From assembly GCF_000010305.1 (NCBI RefSeq), contig NC_012489.1, positions 3,851,646-3,915,645 of the forward strand: a stretch of DNA of 64,000 nt, given 5' to 3'. Source of the stretch: Gemmatimonas aurantiaca T-27 (lineage in GTDB: Bacteria; Gemmatimonadota; Gemmatimonadetes; Gemmatimonadales; Gemmatimonadaceae). Below the pieces are notes generated by a model. The model saw only the letters and a list, made by a program, of their open reading frames with translations. It was not told where the DNA came from and did not search any database. A program made the position numbers and the translations under genes. Shown in pieces: positions 8,824-17,779 of the stretch (within the stretch, counting starts at the first letter, position 1; every line of letters starts with the position of its first letter).

Positions 8824-9499
8824 AGACGAGCCGCTCGCGGCCGAACGTCTCACCGACTACATCGCGAAGCTGCCCCTGCTGCAGCTCGTGGGCACGTTCG
8901 ACAATGCCACCGATGCGATGTCCTGGTTGTTGGCCAATCCGGTCGACCTGCTGTTTCTCGACATCAGTCTGGGTGGTATGACGGGCATCGAATTGCTGGA
9001 AACGATGACGGTGCATGGTCAGGTGATCCTCACCACGGCGCACCCCGAGTTTGCGCTCAAGGGCTACGACCTCAAGGTGGCCGACTACCTGCTCAAACCC
9101 ATCACGTTCCAGCGCTTCGTGCAGGCCGTGGAGCGTGCGCAGACGTTGCGGCCAGTCGTCGATGCGCCGGCCGAGCGGGGTTTCATCTTCGTGCGCACGG
9201 AATTCCGCCTCGAGAAGGTTCGTCTCGCCGATATCCTCTACATCGAAGGGGACGGCGACTACCGGCAAATTCACACCACACAGAAACGGCTCACCACGGC
9301 CGAAACACTGACCGAACTCGAAGCCCGTCTTCCAGTCGATCGCATCTGCCGAGTGCACAAGTCGTACATGGTGGCACTCGACCGGATCGAGGCGGTGGAA
9401 CGGGACCGCCTCAGTATCCGCGACAAGCTCATTCCTGTTTCGGCGACTTATCGAGATCGGTTTTATGCCCTGATCGGGCACGGAGCTCCGCCGCGATGA
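8804..9499 (+). CDS. LytTR-family response regulator
   Basis: A 231-residue response regulator. The receiver domain (1-120) starts MRCLIIEDEP with the acidic pair, has phospho-acceptor Asp 53 in LLFLDISLGG and Lys in DYLLKPI. The C-terminal LytTR DNA-binding domain (about 135-230) contains DILYIEGDGDYRQIHT and VCRVHKSYMVAL-like sequence (ICRVHKSYMVALDRI). It is presumably phosphorylated by the overlapping LytS-type kinase, and its most likely target is the permease gene that overlaps its stop codon (ATGA). ATG 8804 lies inside the kinase gene. Confidence 0.92.
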   Translation: MRCLIIEDEPLAAERLTDYIAKLPLLQLVGTFDNATDAMSWLLANPVDLLFLDISLGGMTGIELLETMTVHGQVILTTAHPEFALKGYDLKVADYLLKPITFQRFVQAVERAQTLRPVVDAPAERGFIFVRTEFRLEKVRLADILYIEGDGDYRQIHTTQKRLTTAETLTELEARLPVDRICRVHKSYMVALDRIEAVERDRLSIRDKLIPVSATYRDRFYALIGHGAPPR

Positions 9500-10785
9500 C
9501 CACTCCCGCGGCGGTTTCGTCTGGCGCGCGGCATGGCTCGGTCACGAACATCCTCGCAGCGGCGGTGGTGGGCATTGGTTCACTGCGTGAGAACCCGCTG
9601 CGCACCATTCTGTCCACGTTGGGCGTGATCATCGGCGTTGGCGCCCTGGTGTCGGTGCTGTCGCTGGGCGACGCCATGCAGCGTTTCGTGCGTGGAGAGC
9701 TCTCTCGCACCACCGACCTGCAGAACCTGTCCATTCGTTCACTGACACAACTGAACGTGAACGGTGTGAACGTGCCGGTGCGCAACTATCCGGTGTTCAC
9801 GCTGCGGGACCTCGACGACATCCGTCGCGACATCACACCCTTGCGTGGTGCCGCCATGACACTGGGCGGGACGGCGCGCGTAACGTACGCCCGCACCGGC
9901 AATCAACGTCAGGTCAACATCTCGGCCGCTACCGCCGGGGTGGAGCAGATCACGCCGCCCAACCTCATTGGCGGCCGCATGTTCACGGCCAGCGAGGCGT
10001 CGCACAACGCCCCGGTCATTCTGTTGTCGAACCTGCTGGCCTCGGAGCTGGCCGCCGAACGGGGCATTCATTCCATCCTGGGCGCCTTCGTGCGCGTGCA
10101 TGGCATACCCATGGAGGTCATCGGCATTCACGCGGCCTACAAGGGAGAGCGTGGGTATGCCGCCACGGTGCCGTTTGCCGCGGCGAGTGCGCTGTTGGGT
10201 AGCTCTGCCACGCTGCGCACGCCCACCATCTTGCTCAAGGCCGAGTCGGTGGAGGATGTGCAGCGCGTGAAGCAGGAAGTGGAAGACTGGCTGGCCACCC
10301 GGTATCGCGACTGGGAGACATCCGTGCAGATCTCCACCCGCGAAGGCACGCTGGAGCAGGCCATGCAGGGCTTGATGATCATGAAGCTCTTTCTCGGCGC
10401 GCTGGCAGGCATCTCGTTGCTGGTCGGTGGTATCGGCATCATGAACATCATGCTGGCGAACGTCACCGAGCGCACGCGCGAGATCGGCATTCGCAAGGCC
10501 ATCGGTGCCCGGGCACGCGACATTCAGTGGCAATTCCTCACCGAGGCCGTGGCCGTCTCGTGTTTTGGCAGCACGGCGGGTGTGTTGCTCGGCGCGGTCA
10601 TCAGCGCGGGCACGCTGGTGGGTATCAGGAAGTGGGTGGGCGCCGAGCAGATGGCGTTCACGATGTCACCCAGTACGGTGGTGGTCGCGGCCGCGGCGGC
10701 GGTGGCGATCGGTGTGATTTTCGGGACGTACCCCGCGCGCCGCGCCGGGCGACTGAGCCCGATCGACGCCATCCGGCACGAGTAG
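9496..10785 (+). CDS. MacB-type ABC transporter permease (FtsX family)
   Basis: A 429-residue permease. TM1 is near residues 33-55 (TILSTLGVIIGVGALVSVLSLG), then a periplasmic MacB_PCD domain to about 275, then three helices of the FtsX core (LFLGALAGISLLVGGIGIMNIML; ERTREIGIRKAIGAR cytoplasmic loop; final GVIFGTYPARRAGRLSPIDAIRHE). MacB-type systems are mechanotransmission pumps for peptides, lipids or drugs and need an ATPase. No ATPase domain or gene is adjacent, so it either borrows one elsewhere or works with a distant partner. It is the third gene of an overlapping kinase-regulator-permease unit. Confidence 0.88.
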   Translation: MTTPAAVSSGARHGSVTNILAAAVVGIGSLRENPLRTILSTLGVIIGVGALVSVLSLGDAMQRFVRGELSRTTDLQNLSIRSLTQLNVNGVNVPVRNYPVFTLRDLDDIRRDITPLRGAAMTLGGTARVTYARTGNQRQVNISAATAGVEQITPPNLIGGRMFTASEASHNAPVILLSNLLASELAAERGIHSILGAFVRVHGIPMEVIGIHAAYKGERGYAATVPFAAASALLGSSATLRTPTILLKAESVEDVQRVKQEVEDWLATRYRDWETSVQISTREGTLEQAMQGLMIMKLFLGALAGISLLVGGIGIMNIMLANVTERTREIGIRKAIGARARDIQWQFLTEAVAVSCFGSTAGVLLGAVISAGTLVGIRKWVGAEQMAFTMSPSTVVVAAAAAVAIGVIFGTYPARRAGRLSPIDAIRHE

Positions 10786-10796
10786 ACAGCCGTCCC

Positions 10797-10839
10797 ACGG
10801 GATCCGCGACTCGCCCCGGCCTTGCCGGGACGATCCCGT
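10797..10839 (+). terminator. Nested hairpin after permease gene
   Basis: Outer arms ACGGGATC and GATCCCGT (8 bp, perfect) enclose inner arms CCCGGC and GCCGGG (6 bp, perfect). It starts 12 bases after the permease stop and ends 51 bases before proB. There is no U tract, so it may be an intrinsic-terminator relative, an RNA stabiliser, or part of the proB leader. Confidence 0.4.
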
Positions 10840-10889
10840 TGCGGCACCCGACTTGGTTCGCACCCCCGTATTCGTTCAGATTGCGACAT

Positions 10890-11711
10890 ATGAGCAAGTC
10901 GCAGACGGAGACCGGGAACACCCAGGGCATGCGCCGCTGGGTGGTGAAGGCGGGCAGCAACATGGTGCTGAGCGGTGGCCCGCTGCTGCTGCGCGCGTGG
11001 ATGCAGCAAGTCGCACAATTGCGCCGCGAGCACAACATCGAGGTCATCTGGGTCACCTCGGGTGCCATTGCCTCGGCCGCCGACCGCGTGCCGTCGGCGC
11101 GCAAGAAAGGCCGCACCCTGTCGGAGAAGCAGGCTCTGAGTGCCATCGGTCAGCCGATGGTGATGGATCTCTACAACCTCGCGCTGAATGCCACCGGGCT
11201 GCTCGGCGCGCAGATCCTGCTCACCTACGACGACATCGCGGACGACGTACGTCGGCGCAACTTCCAGAACACCGTGGAGCAGTTGCTCACGTGGGATGTC
11301 ACGCCGGTGCTCAACGAAAACGACGCCGTGGCCACCGAAGAGATCAAGTTTGGCGACAACGACAGTCTCTCCGCGCGCGTGGCGTGGGTGACGCGCGCCG
11401 AACGTCTGCTCATTCTCACCGACGTGGCCGGCCTGTACGACAGCGATCCGCGCAAGAATCCCCACGCGACGCGGGTCTCCCATCTCAAGCGCGTGACTCA
11501 GGAGTTGCTCGACAGCACCGACAAGGGCAGTGGCTCGTCCCGCGGCACCGGTGGCATGTACTCCAAGCTGAGCGCCGCGCAACTCGCGGCCGAACACGGC
11601 GTGGAGACATGGCTGGTACAGGGAGACGTCCCATCGGTGCTGCTGCAGGTGGCCAACAATGCCGACGTGGGCACCCGTATCGATGCGATGCGGCGCCGGA
11701 GAGAAAAGTGA
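10890..11711 (+). CDS. proB: Glutamate 5-kinase, PUA-less
   Basis: A 273-residue amino-acid kinase that phosphorylates the gamma-carboxylate of glutamate in the first step of proline synthesis. The fold is shown by VVKAGSNMVL (P-loop-like start), WVTSGAIASAADRV, VTPVLNENDAVATEEIKFGDNDSLSARVA and the C-terminal GTGGMYSKLSAAQLAAEHGVETWL. Typical ProB is about 365 residues because it ends in a PUA RNA-binding-like domain; that domain is absent here, as in some other bacteria. Several longer in-frame readings upstream overlap the permease gene; ATG 10890 is preferred. The stop overlaps the proA start (GTGA). Confidence 0.92.
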   Translation: MSKSQTETGNTQGMRRWVVKAGSNMVLSGGPLLLRAWMQQVAQLRREHNIEVIWVTSGAIASAADRVPSARKKGRTLSEKQALSAIGQPMVMDLYNLALNATGLLGAQILLTYDDIADDVRRRNFQNTVEQLLTWDVTPVLNENDAVATEEIKFGDNDSLSARVAWVTRAERLLILTDVAGLYDSDPRKNPHATRVSHLKRVTQELLDSTDKGSGSSRGTGGMYSKLSAAQLAAEHGVETWLVQGDVPSVLLQVANNADVGTRIDAMRRRREK

Positions 11712-12979
11712 CCACGACGGCTTTCACGCCCGACACGATGCTCCAGCAGCTCTCGGCATTGCGCCATGCGGCGCGTCGACTCCGTGCCACCACCAGCGAA
11801 GCGCGCAACACCACGCTGCAAATGGCCGCCGACTTGCTCGAACAGCGCGTCGACGATATCCTCGCGGCCAACCACGACGATATCGCGGCGTTGCCGGGTT
11901 CCGCCGACAGTGCCTTCCGCGATCGCCTGTTGCTCACGCCTGCGCGGGTGTCACACATGGCCGTGAGCCTGCGACAGGTGGCAGCCCTGCCCGATCCGGT
12001 GGGCGAAGTGGTGGACCGACAGACGCTCGCCAACGGCCTCGCCGTACGACGGGTGCGATCACCGCTGGGCGTGATCCTCATGATCTTCGAATCACGACCG
12101 AACGTGGCGGTGGAGGCCTTCTCGCTGGGCTTCAAGGCCGGGAACACCATGATCCTGCGCGGTGGCAAGGAGTCCGCACGCACGACCGCGGTGCTGTATG
12201 CCGTGCTGGGTGAGGCGCTGACGGCAGCGGGCGTTGGTGCCGATTGTCTGTGGGGCATCGCCAACCCGGACCGCGGCATCGTGGAGTTTCTGCTCGGCCA
12301 GAAACGGTGGATCGACGTCGTGGTGCCGCGAGGCGGCGATGCGTTGATCGACTATGTATCCCGCACCTCGTCCATTCCGGTCATCAAGAACGACCGGGGC
12401 ATGTGTCACGTGTACGTGCACCACGACGCCGACCTGGCGATGGCAGAAGCCATCGTGCTCAATGCCAAGACCCAGCGCCCGGGTGTTTGCAACGCGATGG
12501 AGACACTGCTCGTACACCAGCAGGTTGCCTCGGCGTTGCTGCCGGCACTGCAGGTGCGCATGCCGCAGGTACAGTGGCAGGGTTGTGAGCGCTCGCTGGC
12601 CCTACTCACGCCCGATGCCGCACGGGTGTCGGCGGCGACAACAGCGAGCTGGGACACCGAGCATCTCAGCCTGGTGCTGAACAGTCGGGTGGTGGACTCA
12701 CTCGATGACGCGATAGCGCATATCGAGATGCATGGCTCGCGGCATTCGGAGTCTATCATCACCGCATCCGCGGAAGCCGCCCATCGTTTTCAGCAGGAAA
12801 TCGATGCTGCGGCAGTGTACTGGAACGCCTCCACGCGCTTCACCGATGGGTTCGAGTTGGGATTGGGCGGTGAATTGGGGATCAGCACGCAGAAGTTGCA
12901 TGTGCGTGGCCCTGTGGGACTGCGGGAACTCACCAGCGTGCGCTGGCTGATGGATGGAACAGGACAGACACGGGGTTGA
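11708..12979 (+). CDS. proA: Glutamate-5-semialdehyde dehydrogenase (gamma-glutamyl phosphate reductase)
   Basis: A 423-residue aldehyde-dehydrogenase-fold enzyme. It reduces gamma-glutamyl phosphate with NADPH to glutamate semialdehyde, the second step of proline synthesis. Conserved blocks: RSPLGVILMIFESRPNVAVEAFSL (written here in pieces as the ESRPNV motif), LRGGKESART, the substrate-binding VVPRGGDALIDYV, catalytic Cys in RPGVCNAMETLL, and the C-terminal GFELGLGGELGISTQKLH. Start is GTG 11708, giving a four-base overlap with proB; this fits translational coupling of the enzyme pair, which passes an unstable intermediate. Confidence 0.95.
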   Translation: MTTTAFTPDTMLQQLSALRHAARRLRATTSEARNTTLQMAADLLEQRVDDILAANHDDIAALPGSADSAFRDRLLLTPARVSHMAVSLRQVAALPDPVGEVVDRQTLANGLAVRRVRSPLGVILMIFESRPNVAVEAFSLGFKAGNTMILRGGKESARTTAVLYAVLGEALTAAGVGADCLWGIANPDRGIVEFLLGQKRWIDVVVPRGGDALIDYVSRTSSIPVIKNDRGMCHVYVHHDADLAMAEAIVLNAKTQRPGVCNAMETLLVHQQVASALLPALQVRMPQVQWQGCERSLALLTPDAARVSAATTASWDTEHLSLVLNSRVVDSLDDAIAHIEMHGSRHSESIITASAEAAHRFQQEIDAAAVYWNASTRFTDGFELGLGGELGISTQKLHVRGPVGLRELTSVRWLMDGTGQTRG

Positions 12980-12983
12980 GGCG

Positions 12984-13784
12984 ATGAAGATCGGCATCAT
13001 CGGCATGGGCAAGATGGGCGAGGCCGTGGCGCAGGGACTCGCGAAGTACGGTGTGGAAGCCACATTGCGCGGCTCCACACGTACCGAGGAGAGTGCCGCC
13101 GACGTGCGCGAGCGCCTGGGCATGGCCTGCACCACCAACAACGCTGAAGCGGCGCAGGGCGCGGAAATCGTGCTGCTGTGCGTGAAGCCGCATCAGGCGG
13201 AACGTGTACTGCGCGAGATCGCGCCGGTGATCACGGCCGATCAGTTGCTGCTCTCGATCTGCGCGTCCATCACCACGCGACAACTCGCCGAGTGGTCGGG
13301 CGACAAGGCCACCGTCATCCGTGCCATGCCCAACACGCCGTGCCTGATCGGCGAAGGCATGACGGTGTTCAGCGCCGGCACGGGTGTGCGGCCGCAGCAC
13401 CTCGAAGCGGCGGAGCGCATCTTCGGGCCGTTGGGACGTACGGCCGTGGTGGAAGAGTCGCTGATGGATGGCGTGACCGGTCTCAGTGGCTGCGGACCGG
13501 CGTACGTCTACCTGATCATCGAATCGCTGAGTGAAGCCGGTGTGAAAATCGGCCTGTCACGCGAAACGGCCACGCTGCTCGCGGCCCAGACCCTGGCCGG
13601 TGCATCGCGCATGGTGCTGGAGCGTGGTGTACATCCCGCGGCGCTCAAGGATGAAGTCACGACGCCAGCCGGCTGCACCATCGATGGCCTGATGGCACTG
13701 GAAGAAGGCAAGCTGCGTGTGACGCTCATCAAGGGGGTGTTGGCGGCTACGGAACGCAGCAAGAGCCTGCGCAACAACGCCTAG
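12984..13784 (+). CDS. proC: Pyrroline-5-carboxylate reductase
   Basis: A 266-residue NAD(P)H-dependent reductase that makes proline from pyrroline-5-carboxylate, the last step after ProB/ProA. The Rossmann start is IGIIGMGKMGEAVAQGL; other family blocks are VLLCVKPHQ, VIRAMPNTPCLIGEGMTV, GLSGCGPAYVYLIIESL and the C-terminal DEVTTPAGCTIDGLMALEEG. The ATG at 12984 lies 4 bases after proA, so all three proline genes sit in one operon. Its TAG stop overlaps the stop of the convergent hot-dog gene, leaving no terminator between them. Confidence 0.95.
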   Translation: MKIGIIGMGKMGEAVAQGLAKYGVEATLRGSTRTEESAADVRERLGMACTTNNAEAAQGAEIVLLCVKPHQAERVLREIAPVITADQLLLSICASITTRQLAEWSGDKATVIRAMPNTPCLIGEGMTVFSAGTGVRPQHLEAAERIFGPLGRTAVVEESLMDGVTGLSGCGPAYVYLIIESLSEAGVKIGLSRETATLLAAQTLAGASRMVLERGVHPAALKDEVTTPAGCTIDGLMALEEGKLRVTLIKGVLAATERSKSLRNNA

Positions 13785-14251
13785 GCCTGCGGAGCTGCTG
13801 GCGACGCCGCTTTGGGTGCAGGCCGCAACACGGTGGTGAGATCGGCCTGCACGAGTCGTTGCCCGTCCACCGTGGCCACGCCACGTGTGCGGCAGATGCC
13901 CCGTCGGAACTGCAGCAGATCGACCCGCAGCGAGAGTTCGTCGCCCGGCAACGCTTCACCGCGGAAGCGGGCCTTGTCGATGCCCATGAAATACCCGATC
14001 GCATCACCGCCGCCGTCCACCAATCCCGTGAGCACGGCCGCGGTGAGCTGGGCCAGCGATTCGACGATCAATGTGTGCGGCATCGCGCGCCGTACGGGAT
14101 AGCCCGGCATCCCCACCCGCACGCCCACGGTACTCCACTCTGATCCCGTCACCAATTTGGTGCCAAGGGCGTACTTCCCGGGCTGGACCGCATCGATGCG
14201 ATCGAGCAGGAGGAAGGGATAGCGATGCGGGAGCAGAGTCAGTGGATCCAT
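13781..14251 (-). CDS. FabZ-like hot-dog-fold protein lacking catalytic His
   Basis: A 156-residue protein of the 3-hydroxyacyl-ACP dehydratase (FabA/FabZ) family. It starts with LPHRYPFLLLDRI, the usual FabZ opening. The active-site segment normally reads G-H-F-P; here it is VGMPGYP, so the catalytic His is Met, while the Glu of the helix (LIVESLAQ) remains. The gene is therefore either an inactive paralogue, an acyl-binding protein, or an enzyme with another chemistry. It lies 42 bases downstream of the metallo-hydrolase gene on the same strand and converges on proC with overlapping stops. Confidence 0.7.
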   Translation of the reverse strand: MDPLTLLPHRYPFLLLDRIDAVQPGKYALGTKLVTGSEWSTVGVRVGMPGYPVRRAMPHTLIVESLAQLTAAVLTGLVDGGGDAIGYFMGIDKARFRGEALPGDELSLRVDLLQFRRGICRTRGVATVDGQRLVQADLTTVLRPAPKAASPAAPQA

Positions 14252-14293
14252 GGCGACCCCCCTACCCGCGAACGCGCGTAGCGATCCGGCATC

Positions 14294-15523
14294 CTATCGC
14301 GCACGCGCCAGCTTGTGTGTCAGCCCGGACGAGATCACCGGCGCCTTGTTTGAAGGCACCCACGGCACCTCCGGCCACCAACGCGGCTGCACACCCATCG
14401 CCGTCGGTTCGATCATCGCACCAGGCTGCGGCATGGCGAGTGTCACCTGCGCCGCTTGGGCCGCCACGAACACCCGTTCGATGGGCTCCGTCCATCCGTG
14501 CAGTGCGAGATCGAATAGCCCCCAATGCACCGGCAGCAACACGCGGCCACCCACCAGGCGATGTGCCTCCACGGCCTGTTCCGGTCCGAGATGCACATCG
14601 GCCCAGCGGGCATCGTAGGCTCCGGCTTCGATCATCGTGAGATCAAATGGTCCAAGCCGCGCTCCGATGTCATCGAACTCTTCGTGCATCGCGGTATCAC
14701 CACTGTAGAACACCCGATGTGCGGCCGTGGCGATCACCCAGCCCGACCACAGCGTGCGATCGGCATCTCCCAGACTACGCCCCGAAAAGTGGCGCGCCGG
14801 CGTAGCCGTGAGAGTGACATCACCGACCCGCGCATCTTCCCACCAATCCAGCTCGGTGATCTCTCCCGATGGAATGCCCCACGCCTGCAGATGTGCACCG
14901 ACCCCCAGCGGCACCATCCAGCGCACGTGGTGATCACGCAGTGCCTTCACCGTCGGCATATCGAGGTGATCGTAGTGATCGTGGGAGATCACCACCACAT
15001 CCACATCTGGCAGCTCGCTCATGGCCAGTGGCGGCGCGTGGAACCGCTTGGGGCCCATGAAACTGAACGGCGACACCCGTTCTCCCCACACTGGGTCGAT
15101 CAGCACCCGCGCGCCGTCGATCTCCAGCAGCATCGTGGAATGCCCCAGCCATGTCACTCGCAGACCGGTGGCCGGAGGACTGCTGTAGTCGGCCCGATGC
15201 CGCACCTGCATGGGCAACGGTGCGCCGGGCACGCGATAGGCCGATCCACCGAAGGCAAAGGCCACGAGTGTGTTCAGCATGGCGCTGTCGACGCGCGGCA
15301 GTGGATTGCCGAAGCGCTCATGGCGCCACTGGGGTGACTGCGAGGCCCGTGTCAAACGCTCACCGTCGACAACGCCCCCCAGAGCATCACGCGCCGCCCA
15401 CCACAATCCCACGGCGCCAACGAGCGCCAACAGCAGCAGGGTCGGCAGGACGCGACCCAGCACGATACGACGCAACCTTCCGCGGGTCCCCAGCGCCCCC
15501 CGCGGCAACAGTGTAGCTTGCAC
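14294..15523 (-). CDS. Membrane-anchored metallo-beta-lactamase-fold hydrolase (UlaG / NAPE-PLD-like)
   Basis: A 409-residue protein. A single N-terminal helix (about 15-37, LGRVLPTLLLLALVGAVGLWW) anchors it. The catalytic part is a beta-lactamase-superfamily fold: TWLGHSTMLLEIDGARVLIDPVW, metal-binding ISHDHYDHLDM, ARHFSGR, VFYSGDTAM and LLPVHWGLFDL. Closest recognisable relatives are L-ascorbate lactonase UlaG-like and N-acyl-phosphatidylethanolamine phospholipase D-like enzymes. The substrate is not known; the membrane anchor and the neighbouring FabZ-like gene hint at a lipid. Start GTG 15523 has GGAG five bases upstream. It is divergent from the hybrid kinase with a 30-base spacer. Confidence 0.8.
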   Translation of the reverse strand: MQATLLPRGALGTRGRLRRIVLGRVLPTLLLLALVGAVGLWWAARDALGGVVDGERLTRASQSPQWRHERFGNPLPRVDSAMLNTLVAFAFGGSAYRVPGAPLPMQVRHRADYSSPPATGLRVTWLGHSTMLLEIDGARVLIDPVWGERVSPFSFMGPKRFHAPPLAMSELPDVDVVVISHDHYDHLDMPTVKALRDHHVRWMVPLGVGAHLQAWGIPSGEITELDWWEDARVGDVTLTATPARHFSGRSLGDADRTLWSGWVIATAAHRVFYSGDTAMHEEFDDIGARLGPFDLTMIEAGAYDARWADVHLGPEQAVEAHRLVGGRVLLPVHWGLFDLALHGWTEPIERVFVAAQAAQVTLAMPQPGAMIEPTAMGVQPRWWPEVPWVPSNKAPVISSGLTHKLARAR

Positions 15524-15553
15524 GCTATCTCCGTTCTGACACGCTGATTGCCA

Positions 15554-17779
15554 ATGCGCCGTCGTCCAATCTCGATCGCTCTCAAGTTCCCGCTGCTGAT
15601 CACGGGAATCGTGCTCACCACGAGCGCGTTGTTGGTGTGGGCGACCTATCAGCACTTTTCGGCGGTACTGCACGATAGCGCCGAGGCACGGCTTCGGTCG
15701 AGCGGTGTGCTGCTCGCATCATCGCTCGCTGATAGTTACACCGCGGCGCGCGCTCAGCTTCTGGCGGTGGCCAACCATCCACATGTCCGCGAGCACCTGT
15801 CCACCGGACAGAACGTCCGTGGTGTGGACAGCATCCTGGCCGTCGCACTCGCCACCACGGATTCGGCCCGGCTGCAAATCCGGGTCCTCGATCTGGCCGG
15901 CCGTGAGCACCGTATCGCCAAGGCATCGCATGAAGCGGTGGGCGCACCATGGGCCGTCGACACATCGATGCACGAGGCGTTCTCGTCGGGTGGCATTCGT
16001 GTGAGCCCGCTGCTCGACGTGGGTGGCGTGGTGGAGTACGAAATGATCGCTCCCGTGCACACGCGTGACGATGGTGAGAGTCACGTCGGGTACATCGTGG
16101 AGACGCGCCGTATCCGGGCTCAGGGTGTCGATGCCGTGCGGGGCATCGTGGGCACCAGCGCCATGCTGATGGGCCAACCGGGCTCCAGTGTCTGGACGGA
16201 CTTTCAGCGCGTCGTGCGGGAACCCGCGGTCATGGTGCGTCCCGATTCCATCGCGCGGCTGGTCGGTACCGATGGACGCCCGGCGATCAGCATCGCCGAA
16301 CGCATCGGCGGATCCCCCTGGGTCGTGTGGCTGGAGTACGAGGAAGACCGCATTCTCGCGCCCCTGCGGTCTTTCGTGGAGCGCATGATTCCCATCACCG
16401 TGCTCGTGGCGCTGCTCGGCGCGCTCTTCGCCTGGGCGTTCAGTCGGAAAATTGCCAATCGCCTCGTGGTCATCACGCGGCAGTTCGACGACGTCAACGC
16501 GCACCAGCCCTCGGGGGCGGTTCGTGAGGCCGGCCGCGACGAGATCCATCTGCTCGAAGAGTCCTTTCTCGCCATGTCACAGCGCGCGGAAAGGCAGGCC
16601 CAGCTCGAATCGCAGTTGATGCAGTCGCAGAAGCTCGAGGCCGTGGGGCGGCTGGCTGGTGGTATTGCGCACGACTTCAACAACATGCTCACGGTGGTGC
16701 GCAACTATGCCGAGATGGTGCGTTCCGAGCTGGAACCCGAGAGTCCGATGTCGAAGGACATGGACGAGATCCTGCACGCGACATCGCACGCAGCACAACT
16801 GATACGACAGTTGCTGGCCTTCAGCCGGCAGCAGATTCTGCAGCCCGTGCGACTCGACCTGAATGACGTGATCCGCAACGCCCACCGAATGCTGCAACGG
16901 GTGCTGCCCTCACACGTGGAATTCCGGCTCGACCTTGGACACCCGATCAGTACGGTGCTGGCCGACCCAGGTCAGATCGAACAGGTTCTGATGAACCTCA
17001 CCGTGAACGCATCGGATGCGATGCCGCAGGGCGGACGACTCACATTCCGCACCACGATGAGCGAGCTCGATGACACCACCGAACCCGCTGCGGCCGGCGT
17101 GGTGGGTGCTCGGCGCTATGTGTGTCTCACCGTGGTCGACACCGGCATCGGCATGGATCACGCCACCACGGCGCGCATCTTCGAGCCGTTTTTCACCACC
17201 AAGCCGGTGGGCAAAGGCACGGGCCTCGGGCTCGCTGGCGTGCATGGTATCATCGCGCAGCTCGGCGGCAGTATTTGGGTCTACAGCCAACCGGGTCGCG
17301 GCACGACATTCAAAGTCTATCTGCCTGCGGCAGAAGGCGCCGCCGATCCGGTACCGCGCGCAGGCGGCGGCTCCCCGCTGATACACGACAGCGGCACCAT
17401 TCTGCTGGTGGAAGACGACCCTTCCACCCGGGGCGTGATCCGCCGCCTACTGGAGCGCCATGGCTTCGACGTCGTGGAAGCGGCCAATGGCGTGGAGGCC
17501 ATCGCGCAGCTTGACGATGTTCACGAAAGAGTGCGTCTGGTGCTGTCGGATGTGATGATGCCGGAGCTCAATGGCATGGCGCTCGCCAACATCATTGCCG
17601 AACGTTGGCCGACCATGCCGGTGATGTTGATGTCCGGCTACACCGACGCCGACATTCCGCAGCAGAACAGCGGCGCACTCAAGCGCACCTTCATCGAAAA
17701 GCCTTTCACGTCCGGAGCCCTGCTCCACGCAGTGATGCGCGAGCTGTACACCACCGAAGACGTACTCAAGCCGCGCTGA
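15554..17779 (+). CDS. Hybrid sensor histidine kinase with C-terminal receiver
   Basis: A 741-residue membrane protein. TM1 is about residues 10-32, a periplasmic Cache-like sensor domain runs to about 275, and TM2 (MIPITVLVALLGALFAWAFS) precedes a short HAMP-like linker. The transmitter has RLAGGIAHDFNNMLTVVRNY with His 373, N-box LMNLTVNASDAM, and glycine boxes DTGIGMD and GTGLGLAGVHGI. The receiver (about 612-735) has Asp 666 in LVLSDVMMPELNG. No output gene is adjacent, so the phosphate either stays internal or passes to a distant phosphotransfer protein. The 3' end overlaps the convergent isochorismatase-family gene by 14 bases. Confidence 0.92.
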   Translation: MRRRPISIALKFPLLITGIVLTTSALLVWATYQHFSAVLHDSAEARLRSSGVLLASSLADSYTAARAQLLAVANHPHVREHLSTGQNVRGVDSILAVALATTDSARLQIRVLDLAGREHRIAKASHEAVGAPWAVDTSMHEAFSSGGIRVSPLLDVGGVVEYEMIAPVHTRDDGESHVGYIVETRRIRAQGVDAVRGIVGTSAMLMGQPGSSVWTDFQRVVREPAVMVRPDSIARLVGTDGRPAISIAERIGGSPWVVWLEYEEDRILAPLRSFVERMIPITVLVALLGALFAWAFSRKIANRLVVITRQFDDVNAHQPSGAVREAGRDEIHLLEESFLAMSQRAERQAQLESQLMQSQKLEAVGRLAGGIAHDFNNMLTVVRNYAEMVRSELEPESPMSKDMDEILHATSHAAQLIRQLLAFSRQQILQPVRLDLNDVIRNAHRMLQRVLPSHVEFRLDLGHPISTVLADPGQIEQVLMNLTVNASDAMPQGGRLTFRTTMSELDDTTEPAAAGVVGARRYVCLTVVDTGIGMDHATTARIFEPFFTTKPVGKGTGLGLAGVHGIIAQLGGSIWVYSQPGRGTTFKVYLPAAEGAADPVPRAGGGSPLIHDSGTILLVEDDPSTRGVIRRLLERHGFDVVEAANGVEAIAQLDDVHERVRLVLSDVMMPELNGMALANIIAERWPTMPVMLMSGYTDADIPQQNSGALKRTFIEKPFTSGALLHAVMRELYTTEDVLKPR

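Noticed and set aside
10853-11707. Upstream extension of proA through the proB gene
   Set aside because: Only the part from GTG 11708 matches ProA; the upstream part is another frame of proB.
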